A stretch of DNA of 40,382 nucleotides from Prevotella sp. (GCA_017413085.1 JAFPVC010000044.1:1-40382), one strand, 5' to 3'; positions 7,433 through 17,779 are shown, counted from the stretch's first letter. The notes: generated by a model not told the origin, from the sequence alone. Program-made: numbers and translations.

Positions 7433-10400
7433 TTAGAAATCAACAGACAGGCCCATTGTGAAACCACGGTTGTAGTATGTCCAGCCTGTGTCAAGATCCA
7501 TGAAGTCAACAGAAGAAGCAAGCATGCCGAGGTTCTTGCCCTGTATGTAGACCTTGGCTGCGCTTATGCCGAGAGTGTTGCATACGCTCTTGCTCAGGTT
7601 GTAACCCAGTGAGAGGTTGCGAATCTTTATATATGAAGCATTCTTGAAACCGAGCAAGCCAGAGTATTTGTCGCCGCCTGCTGTGCTGTATACTGGCTTC
7701 TGCCATTCTGCACCAGTGTTGTTTGGTGTCCAGTAGTCAATCTCGCGCTGCTGGTACATGCCAAACTGTCCTTCGCCGCCAGTGCTGACCATGTATTTGA
7801 AGCGTCCCTGAAGCTCAATCGTGAGTTCCAAGCCTTTCCAACTGAATGTGTTAGACCAGCCCATGGTCACGCGTGGGTTCTTGTTGCCAAGGATTACACG
7901 GTCTTCTCCGTCAATCTTGTAGTCGCCGTTCTGGTCAACAGGTCTTACGCAACCTGCAGTGAACTTCTCGCCGTTGGCATTGAACTTAGCCATTTCTTCT
8001 GCATCGCTCTCCTGCCACAGACCGTTGGCCTCGTAGCCGTAGTGAATGTCGATTGACTCACCGATGAACCAGCTGTTTGCTATGTCGTCAACCTTGCCGT
8101 TAGACAGTTCCTCAATTTTGTCTTTCTGCCATGCGAAGTTGAAGATTGAATTCCATGTGAAGTCTTTCGTCATTACAGGAATGGCGTTCAGCGTCAGTTC
8201 GATACCTTTGTTGCTGGTCTTGCCGATATTTGCCATCATTGCAGGATATCCGCTCAGTGATGGAACAGCCATTCTCATCAGAAGGTCTTTCGTTGTTGAT
8301 GTGTACAAATCAAGTGTACCACCAATACGGCCTTTGAGGAAACTGAAGTCAATACCGAAGTTCCACTGTGTGGTTTTCTCCCACTTCAGGTTCTTGTTTG
8401 GCATCAGGTTGGAACCAGAAGAATAATAAGGCTCGTTGGTTACAAGTATCTGAGAGTTGCCTGTGCTGAATGGCATCCAGTAGCTGCTGATGACACCCAG
8501 AGTGCCGTATGCATCGACAGCAGAGTTACCTGTTACGCCAACGCCAAGACGCATCTTTAACTGGTCAATCCACTTTACGTCCTTCAAGAAGTCCTCCTGT
8601 TCCATGCGCCAGCCGAGTGCCATAGATGGGAAGAAGTCCCACTTGTTGCCTTCTGCCAGAACACTTGAGCCGTCCCAACGTGCAGATGCAGTGAGCAGGT
8701 AGCGGTCGCGGAAAGAGTAGTTCACGCGTGCCATGTAAGATGCGAGGGCATTCTCTGTCAAGCCCGTGCTCATGCTTGGCTTATTGTCGCTGTTAGAAAT
8801 ATCTACAGAACCCATGTTGTTCCACTTGAACGATGCCAGAGGTATCCTCTCTGCTCCCATTCCGCTCGATTCAACATTCCTCTTTGATGCAGACTGAAGG
8901 AATGTGAAGCCAAGGTTGTGCTCGCCAAACTCCTTGTTGAAGAGAATCATGTTGTCAAGTGTCCATGCAAATGAGCGTCTGTCGCTGCGGTTGGCAAGGT
9001 TGTTGCCGCCACCGCGTGCTGCTGATGACTGGTCAATGAAATACCCCCTGCGGTAGAACTGGAAGTCAGGACCATACTGTATCTTATACTGCAAACCCTG
9101 CAGTGGCTCCCATATCTTGCCGAAGTCAATCTGACCATAGAAGCTGCCCAGTGCACGGAATACCTGACGGTTATCCGTTGACTTGTTCCATTCGTCCATC
9201 ACGGTGTAGGTGTTGGCTGTTGAGCCACCTGGCATCTTGATTATGTTTCCTGCTGCATCGTAAGGCAGGGCATAGCGCAGAATACTCTTTGCTGCACCGT
9301 AGATATCTGTCGGACCAGAGTTGCTTGACTGACCCAGACGAGAGAAACCGTAGTCCTGCTCGCTGTAGCTTGCATTGAACGAACCACCGGCCTTGAACCA
9401 AGGCTTAGCCTGTATGTCTGTCGTAGCAGAGAATGTGTAACGGTCATACTGCTGTCCTTTCTGTGTACCCTTGTTGTTCAGATAGCCGAAAGAGACACTT
9501 CCCGTCATATTCTTTGAACCACCGCGTGCGCTGATGCTGTGCTCGTGTGTAACACCGGTGCGGGTAACAAACTCCGTCCAGTCTGTGTCGGTTACTTTAG
9601 AAGGATCCCATACACCGTTAGCCCAGCCTTGCTCAATGTTGGCCCATGCTACTTCGTCGTCAGAGAAGTAGTCGTGGTCTTGCTCGTAGTTTGGTTGGTC
9701 GCCTGGTGTGAATTTATCAGGGCCTGAGTTGTACTTAGCCCAGCGACGCCATGTTATATAGTCGCTTGCCGACATTGATGGACTCTTGTCTATGATTTTC
9801 TCAAAAGTCACTGTTCCGCTATAGCTGAGCTGTGTCTTGCCCTCCTGGCCGCGTTTGGTCGTAATGAGGACAACACCATTGGCACCACGTGAACCATAGA
9901 TGGCAGTTGAAGAAGCGTCCTTCAAGATGTCGATGGATTCGATGTCGCGTGGGTTGAGAGACTCAATGCCTCCAGACTGCAGTGGCACACCGTCAACGAC
10001 ATAGAGAGGCTCGCTTGATGCATTCAATGAGCGTTTGCCACGGATAAGAATGCTACCGATTTCACCTGGGCGCTCATTGGATGTGATGTCCACACCAGCG
10101 GCCTTGCCTTGCAGTGCCTCAAAAGCATTGGATACTGGCTTTGTATTAAGCTGCTGCTCGCCTACACGTGTCAAAGCACCTGTTACGTCGCTCTTGCGCT
10201 GAACACCGTAACCCACAACAACGACCTCGTCGAGAAGCTGCTTGTCTTCCTCCAACTGCAGGTTTACGTTTGCAGAGGCTGTAACGGTCTGTGTGCGGAA
10301 ACCGATGTAAGATACCTCGAGTTTAGAATTTTCTGGCACATCGTTTAATGTGAAGTTGCCGTCGATGTCGGTTACTGTGCCCGTTCCCGAGCCTTTTACC

Positions 10401-10567
10401 ATGATGCTGGCACCTATGATAGGCTCGCCAGCAGCGTCAACAACCTTGCCGGTCACCTTGCTCTGTGCCATAGCACCGAGTGCACAGGCAGACACAACGG
10501 CAGTGAAGAGCACACGCCGCATAGCACCGTGAGAGTTCTTCAGATTAGTTTGTTTCTGTTCTTTCAT
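7433..10567 (-). CDS. SusC/RagA-like TonB-dependent outer-membrane transporter
   Basis: A 1044-aa TonB-linked beta-barrel. In order it has a signal peptide with a probable AMA-Q cleavage near residue 35, a carboxypeptidase-regulatory-like domain at about 37-105, the SusC signature DEVVVVGYG at 113-121, the plug domain with SILIRGKRSLNASSEPLYVVDG, and a barrel ending in a typical aromatic-rich strand (GLSVDF). It imports oligosaccharides bound by SusD, driven by TonB-ExbBD. susD follows directly. Upstream lies a divergent HTCS gene and, between them, a pair of direct repeats that could be the regulator's binding site. Confidence 0.97.
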   Translation of the reverse strand: MKEQKQTNLKNSHGAMRRVLFTAVVSACALGAMAQSKVTGKVVDAAGEPIIGASIMVKGSGTGTVTDIDGNFTLNDVPENSKLEVSYIGFRTQTVTASANVNLQLEEDKQLLDEVVVVGYGVQRKSDVTGALTRVGEQQLNTKPVSNAFEALQGKAAGVDITSNERPGEIGSILIRGKRSLNASSEPLYVVDGVPLQSGGIESLNPRDIESIDILKDASSTAIYGSRGANGVVLITTKRGQEGKTQLSYSGTVTFEKIIDKSPSMSASDYITWRRWAKYNSGPDKFTPGDQPNYEQDHDYFSDDEVAWANIEQGWANGVWDPSKVTDTDWTEFVTRTGVTHEHSISARGGSKNMTGSVSFGYLNNKGTQKGQQYDRYTFSATTDIQAKPWFKAGGSFNASYSEQDYGFSRLGQSSNSGPTDIYGAAKSILRYALPYDAAGNIIKMPGGSTANTYTVMDEWNKSTDNRQVFRALGSFYGQIDFGKIWEPLQGLQYKIQYGPDFQFYRRGYFIDQSSAARGGGNNLANRSDRRSFAWTLDNMILFNKEFGEHNLGFTFLQSASKRNVESSGMGAERIPLASFKWNNMGSVDISNSDNKPSMSTGLTENALASYMARVNYSFRDRYLLTASARWDGSSVLAEGNKWDFFPSMALGWRMEQEDFLKDVKWIDQLKMRLGVGVTGNSAVDAYGTLGVISSYWMPFSTGNSQILVTNEPYYSSGSNLMPNKNLKWEKTTQWNFGIDFSFLKGRIGGTLDLYTSTTKDLLMRMAVPSLSGYPAMMANIGKTSNKGIELTLNAIPVMTKDFTWNSIFNFAWQKDKIEELSNGKVDDIANSWFIGESIDIHYGYEANGLWQESDAEEMAKFNANGEKFTAGCVRPVDQNGDYKIDGEDRVILGNKNPRVTMGWSNTFSWKGLELTIELQGRFKYMVSTGGEGQFGMYQQREIDYWTPNNTGAEWQKPVYSTAGGDKYSGLLGFKNASYIKIRNLSLGYNLSKSVCNTLGISAAKVYIQGKNLGMLASSVDFMDLDTGWTYYNRGFTMGLSVDF

Positions 10568-10640
10568 CTGTTAAGTTAATTAGTATATTTAATAATTTAG
10601 ATGGTAATTTCTTTTTTTTGAGGTTAGTCCTGAATACAAT

Positions 10641-10684
10641 CTTGTTACCTTATAAACAAAAAAGCAAAATGCCTTGTTACCTTA
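10641..10684. promoter_or_regulatory. Direct repeat CTTGTTACCTTA x2, candidate HTCS operator
   Basis: Two exact 12-bp copies at 10641-10652 and 10673-10684 are 32 bp apart start to start, about three helical turns, placing them on one face of the DNA. They lie 74 to 117 bp upstream of susC in the susC-HTCS divergent region, where HTCS regulators of PULs typically bind. Function is inferred from position only. Confidence 0.45.
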
Positions 10685-10990
10685 AAACAGTTTCGGGTCA
10701 AGTTTAAACCCACTAATACCTTTTTCAATCAACTAACTTACTTCTGCAAAAACTATCCTTAAAAACATTTATTATATTCATAAACGGTCGATATGTTGAG
10801 AATTGAAGAATTAAAGAGTTGAAGAATTAAAGTTTTTACCACATGGCGGTTTCAACTTTTCATTTTTTCAATTTTCCCGTCCTTCAATTTTTCTGGTGCA
10901 AAGTTAGGCAGAATAACGGAAACGCATGGTGTGTTTATTCGTCAAATAATATGCGGTTTTTCGTCATGCATGAAAAAAAAGTATAGTGTT
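10685..10990. other. Remainder of the susC-HTCS intergenic region
   Basis: No gene is seen. The stretch is A/T-rich and contains GAATTGAAGAATTAAAG repeats around 10800-10835, partly complementary to the TTCAATTTTTC-type tract at 10860-10895. A similar TTCAAT tract follows susD at 5094-5125. Confidence 0.35.
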
Positions 10991-10993
10991 TTG

Positions 10994-11024
10994 TTGGCTA
11001 CATTGTATATTTTAAGTATATTTG
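10994..11024 (+). promoter_or_regulatory. Promoter of the HTCS gene
   Basis: TTG at 10994-10996, 20 bp, then TATATTTG at 11017-11024 (TAnnTTTG). The start codon is 15 nt after the -7 box, so the untranslated leader is very short. Confidence 0.65.
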
Positions 11025-11039
11025 CAGTAACAAAAAAAT

Positions 11040-14000
11040 ATGTTGCGCCATTTCTACTTATACATAGCATTGTTTTTGTTACTGCCCTCAACCTTGAGGG
11101 CGGGCGATTATTCCATCAGCAGGAGAATCAGTTCAGCCGATGGACTGACGAATGATTTCGTCACGGAAATAGCCGTTGACGGCTATGGCTATGTGTGGAC
11201 AGCAGGTGAGGCCGGTGTGAACAGAATTGCAGGAGGCATGTGCCAGACGTTCCTTGTCAACCACTGGCCACCGGTTGGAAACTTCATGCAACTGACCGAC
11301 AACGTCAGACGTTTGCCGTGGCAGAGTGACAGTTGGGTTTTCGGAGTGAAGATAACCGCGCTGAAGTGGCACAAGCCTACGGAGCAGATGTTTATAGGCA
11401 CGGAGCATGGTCTCATAGTCTATAGTCCGAAACGTGAGACAGTGCGCTTCATGAGGGCTGATGAAGGTCTGGAGCCTTTCGGTATAGAGGATGTAGTTGA
11501 CGGTGGAAACGGCGTGTGGCTGTTTTACTCGAACGGCAGTGTGCAGTATATGGACTGCGCCACATGCAAGTTCACGTCGGTAAAGCATCGCACGGCCTAC
11601 CATGCAAGCTGTGGCGAACATGATGCCAACGGACATATATATATAGGTCATTCGAAAGACGGAATGACAGAGGTAGACTTGAAAACAGGCCGTGAGCGGC
11701 GCTTCTTGCACAAGGAAGGTGACGATACAAGTCTGCCGGGCAACAACGTGAGGTGTATCTTGCGCGACCACAACAACCGCTTGTGGGTGGCAACCGACGG
11801 AGGCGTGGCGTTGTTTCATCCCACTAATGGAACTTTCACTTTGGTAACAGACGGTAGCCGTCGTCACGATAACGCATACAACATACACCAGATGCGTGAC
11901 GGCATGTTGTGGGTGGCAACCGATATGGGCGGAATAAGAGTGCTCAACCCAGACCAACCGTTCACGGGCGGCACCATGCGCTTTGAGGCCGTGACGGTAC
12001 AGACATCATCGGTGAACACTCGCGACGTGGCGCAGGACGAATACGGCAACATCTGGATAGGAAACCATAGTACAGGCATAGACTTTATTGCCAGCAGGGC
12101 GCGTGAGTTTTCGTTGTTGTCAACTGCGGGAGTAGAGACAGGTGCGGCGCAACCGACGTATTCAGTTACTGCCGACGGTCATGGTGGACTGTTGGTTGCA
12201 GGTCCGACCGGCTTGTCTTTGTGGCGTGACGGCCATGTGGCGAAGAAATGGAGCATTGCTGGAGGAGCGCAGGGAGGAGAAATATATGCACGCACGTTGC
12301 TGTCGATGTCCGACGGTAGTGTGTGGATGGGTGTTGACGACCATGGCGTAATGCGTTTTGACCCTGTTACTGGTCGCGCTCAGGATATAGTACTGCCAGG
12401 TGGCGCCGGTCTTGATGTCCATGCCTTGTCGGAGCATCCGCGAGGACGTGTGTGGATAGGCAGTGAGGCAGGAGTGTATTCTTACACTGAGCAGGGTGGG
12501 GCAGTGCGTGAGGAGAAAATGTGTAAGTTGGCATCGGGTGCCATAGTCACGTGCTTCCTGTGGCTCAGCGACGACGTGGTGCTGCTTACTACATACGGTA
12601 TGGGAGTGTTCACGCTGAACACACGAACGGGCAAGAGTGTGAGTCTGAATACGGACGGCGGATTGCCGTCGACGAGAATAAATCAGGCTGTCAGTGACGG
12701 CAAGGGCGGTGTGTGGCTTGCCACGCATTTCGGCCTTGCGCATGTGGCTGACGCCATGACGCTGAGCGGTGTGACGACGTGTACTCCCATGCAAGGACTG
12801 GCAGAGGGATACGTCTGTGCACTGACGGCTGATGCGTCGGGACGTGTATGGATGAGTACATATTCAGGTGTATCGTGTTTTGACAGTAAGACCAACCGCA
12901 TATATAACTACAACCATCTTGACCTCGGCAGTGCGTGTGGCTTCTATGCCGGTGGAATAGCCAGCGACAAGGACGGCATATATCTGTGCAGCACCTCGGG
13001 ACTGGTGCATTTCAATCCCAAGTCGCTCAGCAGCCGCGAGCATGTGTCAGAGGCGCAGATTATAACGTGCGAGGCATACGCACCGGAGGGCAGCGATACG
13101 AAAATACTGTTGTTGGCCGCTGATGATGATGGAGTATGCCGCACAGACTATAGCCAGAATACGCTCAGAATATCATTCTGCGTGAGAAACCAGGCGCAGT
13201 CACCGCATGTGGAATACTCGTACATGATGAAGGGCATGGATGACAAATGGTATTATAATGGTAGCGACAACGATGTTGCGTTCCGAGGGCTGCCACCTGG
13301 CAACTATACCTTTGTGCTGCGAGCCAAACTGAAAAGTCAGGACTGGACGGATGCCTCCACCTGCGAGATGCGCATACGCATTGCACCACCGCTCTGGCGC
13401 ACGTGGTGGGCTTATATTCTATATGTTCTTGCGCTGGCGTTTGTCGCTTACACCATCATACACTCTTATAAGCAACGCTTAAAGCTGAGGGCGCGCCTTG
13501 AACTTGAACGCCGTGAGGCACGGCAGGAACAGCATGCCAATGAGGAACGTCTGAGGTTCTTCACCAACATAACACATGAGTTGCGCACACCGCTCACGTT
13601 GATACTCGGACCGCTCGACGATGCCATACAGGAAGCGTCCAGTCAGGGGTGGCAGAGCGTAGGACGCCGTCTGGAGACCATACGCAGTAATGCAGAGCGC
13701 CTGCGAGCGCTGATAAGTGATTTGCTGGAGTTTCGCAAGACGGAGACCCACAACCGACGCTTGTCGGTGGCGCGTGGCGATATTGGCAGGTTTGTGGAGG
13801 AAATATGCTTGAATTTCAAGGAACTGAACAGAAATCCGCATGTACTGTTTGAATATGACGTGCAGCATGGTCTGCCGGCTGTATACTTTGACTCTGAGGT
13901 CATTACCACGATACTCAACAATCTGCTGTCGAATGCAGTGAAGTATACAGAGCGCGGCAGCATCGTCACGACCGTGCGCAGTGAGCAGGGCAGGGTGGTC

Positions 14001-15140
14001 ATTGCCGTGGCAGACACAGGCTATGGCATAAGTCCGGAAGCACTGCCACATGTATTTGAACGCTATTATCAGGCAGACGGCGAGCATCAGGCGTCGGGCA
14101 CGGGAATAGGCCTTGCCCTCGCCAAGTCATTGGCCGACCTGCACAAGGCTACCCTCAATGCCGAGAGCACAGAGGGACGTGGCAGCGTGTTTACCCTGAC
14201 ACTGAATACCGCTGAGACATATCCCGATGCGCTGCATAAGGAAGACGAGAACTCGGTTGACGGTAACGAAAACGAAGACGAAAACGAAAACGAAAACGGA
14301 AACTTGGTTAACGAAAACGAAGACGAAAACGAAAACTTGGGTGGCGAAGACGGAAACGAAAGCGAGGACGAAAACAGTAATATCCTGCTCATAGTTGAGG
14401 ACAACGCTGACATACGTGAGTATATAGCCGACTCGTTCAGTGCCGATTTCGTTATACTGCAAGCGGAGAATGGTGAAGAGGGACTGCGCGTGGCCATAGA
14501 ACGTATGCCTGACATCATCGTGAGCGACATTATGATGCCGCGCATGGATGGTATAAAGATGACCGAGGCTCTGAAGAACGACATACGCACGAGTCATATA
14601 CCCGTTATCCTGCTCACGGCAAAGGTTACTGACAGGGATAAGGAAACTGGCTATGACAGCGGTGCCGACTCATACCTTACCAAACCTTTCACTGCAAACT
14701 TGTTGGGCAAGCGCATCAGAAACCTTCTGGCGGCGCGGCGCCGTCTGGCTGAATACCTGACATCTCACAAGGGAACGGGACATCAGGATGAGGCTCCATC
14801 TTCATGGGAGAAGGCAGGAGAAATGTTTATCAATCGTCTTGACGAGGTGATACAGCAGAATATCAAGCAGGAGAATCTCAGCCTGCCATTCATTGCCAGT
14901 GAGATGGCAATGAGCCACAGCACCTTCTACCGAAAGGTGAAAGCCTTGACGGGAATGACGGCCAAGGAGTATGTCAGGAAGGTCAGGCTGCGCTACTGTC
15001 GTGAGTTGATAGAAAGCGGCAGGTATAATGTGAACCAGGCAGCCATGATGGCAGGCTTCAACCAGATGACGCATTTCCGTCAAGTGTTCAAGGAGGAGTT
15101 TGGCATGCTCCCGTCGGAAGCGAAAAAAGATGGTAAATAG
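11040..15140 (+). CDS. Hybrid two-component system sensor/regulator (HTCS) of the PUL
   Basis: A 1366-aa one-protein signalling system. In order: signal peptide (about 1-21), periplasmic two-component-regulator propeller repeats (about 30-690), a Y_Y_Y domain (about 703-775), one membrane segment (about 788-810), a HisKA domain with phospho-accepting H846 in NITHELRTPL, a HATPase domain with N-box Asn965, an acidic Asn/Glu/Asp linker (1075-1112), a receiver domain with D1163 in VSDIMMPRMDG, and a C-terminal AraC-type HTH domain (about 1260-1366). Such proteins sense oligosaccharides in the periplasm and activate the adjacent PUL. It is divergent from susC and followed by the GH2 gene. Only the repetitive linker is unusual. 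Confidence 0.96.
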   Translation: MLRHFYLYIALFLLLPSTLRAGDYSISRRISSADGLTNDFVTEIAVDGYGYVWTAGEAGVNRIAGGMCQTFLVNHWPPVGNFMQLTDNVRRLPWQSDSWVFGVKITALKWHKPTEQMFIGTEHGLIVYSPKRETVRFMRADEGLEPFGIEDVVDGGNGVWLFYSNGSVQYMDCATCKFTSVKHRTAYHASCGEHDANGHIYIGHSKDGMTEVDLKTGRERRFLHKEGDDTSLPGNNVRCILRDHNNRLWVATDGGVALFHPTNGTFTLVTDGSRRHDNAYNIHQMRDGMLWVATDMGGIRVLNPDQPFTGGTMRFEAVTVQTSSVNTRDVAQDEYGNIWIGNHSTGIDFIASRAREFSLLSTAGVETGAAQPTYSVTADGHGGLLVAGPTGLSLWRDGHVAKKWSIAGGAQGGEIYARTLLSMSDGSVWMGVDDHGVMRFDPVTGRAQDIVLPGGAGLDVHALSEHPRGRVWIGSEAGVYSYTEQGGAVREEKMCKLASGAIVTCFLWLSDDVVLLTTYGMGVFTLNTRTGKSVSLNTDGGLPSTRINQAVSDGKGGVWLATHFGLAHVADAMTLSGVTTCTPMQGLAEGYVCALTADASGRVWMSTYSGVSCFDSKTNRIYNYNHLDLGSACGFYAGGIASDKDGIYLCSTSGLVHFNPKSLSSREHVSEAQIITCEAYAPEGSDTKILLLAADDDGVCRTDYSQNTLRISFCVRNQAQSPHVEYSYMMKGMDDKWYYNGSDNDVAFRGLPPGNYTFVLRAKLKSQDWTDASTCEMRIRIAPPLWRTWWAYILYVLALAFVAYTIIHSYKQRLKLRARLELERREARQEQHANEERLRFFTNITHELRTPLTLILGPLDDAIQEASSQGWQSVGRRLETIRSNAERLRALISDLLEFRKTETHNRRLSVARGDIGRFVEEICLNFKELNRNPHVLFEYDVQHGLPAVYFDSEVITTILNNLLSNAVKYTERGSIVTTVRSEQGRVVIAVADTGYGISPEALPHVFERYYQADGEHQASGTGIGLALAKSLADLHKATLNAESTEGRGSVFTLTLNTAETYPDALHKEDENSVDGNENEDENENENGNLVNENEDENENLGGEDGNESEDENSNILLIVEDNADIREYIADSFSADFVILQAENGEEGLRVAIERMPDIIVSDIMMPRMDGIKMTEALKNDIRTSHIPVILLTAKVTDRDKETGYDSGADSYLTKPFTANLLGKRIRNLLAARRRLAEYLTSHKGTGHQDEAPSSWEKAGEMFINRLDEVIQQNIKQENLSLPFIASEMAMSHSTFYRKVKALTGMTAKEYVRKVRLRYCRELIESGRYNVNQAAMMAGFNQMTHFRQVFKEEFGMLPSEAKKDGK
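14263..14376 (+). repeat. Hexanucleotide-like GAAAAC/GAAGAC repeat inside the HTCS gene
   Basis: The stretch is built mostly from GAAAAC and GAAGAC hexamers and encodes the linker NENEDENENENGN and related runs between kinase and receiver. The 6-bp period preserves frame, so copy number can vary without breaking the gene. Confidence 0.75.
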
Positions 15141-15218
15141 ATGAATAGGCAAGATGGGTAAGCATAAGATGTAAAAAGAGGTAAAAAGACATATTGGAGA
15201 GGTCTTTACCTTGTTTTC

Positions 15219-15249
15219 TTGCAGGAATGAAAAAAAAAGCGTAACTTTG
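15219..15249 (+). promoter_or_regulatory. Promoter of the GH2 gene
   Basis: TTG (15219-15221), 20 bp, TAACTTTG (15242-15249). A weak GGTAAA...TTTACC hairpin just upstream (about 15179-15210) may end the HTCS transcript. Confidence 0.65.
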
Positions 15250-15269
15250 CATTCACAACAATTCTTTAT

Positions 15270-17741
15270 ATGACTAAACAGACAATGAAAAGACTACAAG
15301 AGACTAAACTGTTTTCATGTATTAAATTCTTAAAAAATCAAACTATACAGCTTGCGGTGCTGATGACTGTGCTGACAGCTGCGACGGCAATGGCACAGAC
15401 CCGCGAGTTGGTGAGCCTGAACCGTGACTGGCGTTTCAAGGCAGGTGCGCAGCAACCAACAGTGACAATGGCTGAGGCTGCAGACTGGCAGCGCATAAAC
15501 GTGCCGCATGATTTTCAGATAGAACAGCCGTGGGTGGCTCCTGATGCAAGTGAATCGGCCGACAACTCTGATGCAGGAGCCAATATAAAGAGTCGTCTGT
15601 CGGCGCGCGGCTTCAAGGAAATGGGCGAGGGATGGTATGTTAAGACCATCACACCGCCGGTGGAAAAGAAGGGACGTCGTGTGGTGCTTGACTTCCAGGG
15701 TATCATGTATGTTGGCGATGTCTATTTGAACGGCAAGCGTATCGGCGGCACCGACTATGGCTATGTGGGATTTGAGATTGACATCACGCGCGAACTGAAG
15801 TACGGCGAGGAAAACACCATTGCAGTGCGTTGCGACACCGGCAGACCGAGGGATTCAAGATGGTACACTGGTGCCGGATTGTTCCGCGACGTGACCCTCA
15901 TATATACCGATCCGCTGTTATATATGCTGCGCCATCCGCTGTATATCACGACAAAGGACAATAAGGAGGTTCGTGTGTCGGCCAACGTGCAGTGCTTGAC
16001 CAGGCAGAACACCATAAAGGCAAGGCTTACCATTACCGCACCTGACGGTGCAGTGGTGAGTGATGAGGTGTATGACCTGAAGCGCAACCGCAACTATCGC
16101 ATTGGAGAGGAACTGAAGTTCCCTGCCATAAGTCTGGCGAATGCCAAGTTATGGGACTGTGACCACCCGAACCTGTATACTGCAAAGGTGGTGTTGTATA
16201 GGGAGAACGGCATGGCGTGTGATGAGTATGTGGAGCGTTTCGGCGTGCGTACGGTAGAGATGGTACCGGGCAAGGGACTGCTACTCAACGGAAAGAAGGT
16301 GCTGCTCAAGGGATATGCCAATCATCATACGCTCGGAGCTCTTGGTGCTGCGGCCTATCCGCGTGCAATAGAGAAACGCTTGAAGATGATGAAAGAGTGG
16401 GGGATGAACCACGTGCGTACTTCGCATAATCCCTATTCGGAGTCGTTCCTCAGTCTGTGCGATGAACTGGGCATACTCGTTGTTGACGAACTGTATGACA
16501 AGTGGAATGACCAGTATGTTGGTGCAGGCCGCAGACATTTCACGGAACTGTGGATGGACCATCTGTCAGAGTTCATACAGCGCGACCGCAACCATCCGTC
16601 GGTGATAATGTGGTCAATGGGTAATGAACTGCAGTCGTATGCAGACCAGCCTTTCAATGACTGGGGCGTGACACAGTATCGCTTGATGCGTGAACTTACA
16701 CACCGCTATGACAGTACGCGCAAGGTGACAGTGGCCATGCATCCGCGTTACCGCAACTGGGAAACCGATTCGCTGCCGTGCGACCTTGCCATGCAGACAG
16801 ACGTACAGGCATACAACTATCGCTATATGTATTTCCCCGGTGACGGTCGCCGTTTCCCGTGGATGACATTCTATCAGTCTGAGGCTTCTGTGGCTGCCAT
16901 GGGTGAGAACTACTACGGCATGGAGCTTGACAAGGTCATTGGACTGGCCTACTGGGGTGCCATCGATTATCTGGGCGAGAGTCAGGGCTGGCCGGCAAAG
17001 GGATGGGAGCAGGGCGTGTTCGACATTGCTCTGGAGCCGAAACCCAAGGCATGGTATATGCGTTCTTTCTTCAAGGAGGACGAGCCGATGGTTCACATTG
17101 CCGTGACGGATTCTAAGGGCGGCGTAATGTGGAACGGAGTACAGACGGGCAACGATGGCCAGAGCGACCACTGGAACCGTACAGAGGGACAGAAATATGA
17201 CCTGAAGACATACACGAATGCCGATGAGGTTGAACTTTTCGTTAATGGCAAGAGCCTTGGCGTCAAGAAGAACAACCGCCGTTCGGCCAAGTTGCGCAAC
17301 CAGATACAATGGCAGGGCGTAGAATATCAACCGGGTTACTGTGAGGCAGTAGCACGCACCGACGGTAAGGTGGTTGCGCGCCACAGAATAGAGACTACCG
17401 GCAAACCTGTGGCTCTGCGCATAGAGGCTGACAATGCTGACTGGCGAGCTGACGGCGTGGACTTGCAGCACCTGCGCATCTGGGCTGTAGACTCAAAGGG
17501 ACGTCGCGTGCAGACTGCTGACGGAGTAGTGAAACTGACGGTTAACAGCAAGAATGCCACGCTTGTTGCCATGAGTAGCGGCGACAACCGCAGCGACGAA
17601 CTCAGTGTGACGGACAGCCGCCGTCTATACAAGGGTGCGGTGCTTGCCATACTGCGTGCCGGGCTTGACGGTGGCGAAACGACGGTAACGGCACAGTGTG
17701 AAGGATTGAAGCCCGCCAAACTGAAACTGAACGTGAAGTGA
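15270..17741 (+). CDS. Glycoside hydrolase family 2, probable beta-galactosidase
   Basis: An 823-aa secreted enzyme with an N-terminal hydrophobic signal (residues about 25-42, ending TAMAQ). It has the GH2 order: sugar-binding jelly roll (SLNRDWRFKAG onward), Ig-like domain, TIM barrel and C-terminal domains that include an EVELFVNGKSLG segment. The acid/base is E453 in SMGNEL and the likely nucleophile E538 in FYQSEAS. GH2 members in PULs remove terminal beta-linked galactose, glucuronate or mannose; galactose is most likely but unproven. It begins a plus-strand run with the CE8 protein, whose start lies 38 bp after its stop. Confidence 0.9.
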   Translation: MTKQTMKRLQETKLFSCIKFLKNQTIQLAVLMTVLTAATAMAQTRELVSLNRDWRFKAGAQQPTVTMAEAADWQRINVPHDFQIEQPWVAPDASESADNSDAGANIKSRLSARGFKEMGEGWYVKTITPPVEKKGRRVVLDFQGIMYVGDVYLNGKRIGGTDYGYVGFEIDITRELKYGEENTIAVRCDTGRPRDSRWYTGAGLFRDVTLIYTDPLLYMLRHPLYITTKDNKEVRVSANVQCLTRQNTIKARLTITAPDGAVVSDEVYDLKRNRNYRIGEELKFPAISLANAKLWDCDHPNLYTAKVVLYRENGMACDEYVERFGVRTVEMVPGKGLLLNGKKVLLKGYANHHTLGALGAAAYPRAIEKRLKMMKEWGMNHVRTSHNPYSESFLSLCDELGILVVDELYDKWNDQYVGAGRRHFTELWMDHLSEFIQRDRNHPSVIMWSMGNELQSYADQPFNDWGVTQYRLMRELTHRYDSTRKVTVAMHPRYRNWETDSLPCDLAMQTDVQAYNYRYMYFPGDGRRFPWMTFYQSEASVAAMGENYYGMELDKVIGLAYWGAIDYLGESQGWPAKGWEQGVFDIALEPKPKAWYMRSFFKEDEPMVHIAVTDSKGGVMWNGVQTGNDGQSDHWNRTEGQKYDLKTYTNADEVELFVNGKSLGVKKNNRRSAKLRNQIQWQGVEYQPGYCEAVARTDGKVVARHRIETTGKPVALRIEADNADWRADGVDLQHLRIWAVDSKGRRVQTADGVVKLTVNSKNATLVAMSSGDNRSDELSVTDSRRLYKGAVLAILRAGLDGGETTVTAQCEGLKPAKLKLNVK

Positions 17742-17779
17742 TTCCAATCAACTATAATAATAACATAAAGAATCTATTT

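Noticed and set aside
11133-11957. 274-codon minus-strand frame
   Set aside because: It is antisense to the HTCS propeller region and lacks any recognisable domain or promoter.
17738-17779. GTG start of the CE8 protein overlapping the GH2 stop
   Set aside because: The ATG at 17780 begins a standard signal peptide; the 14 extra residues would mask it.
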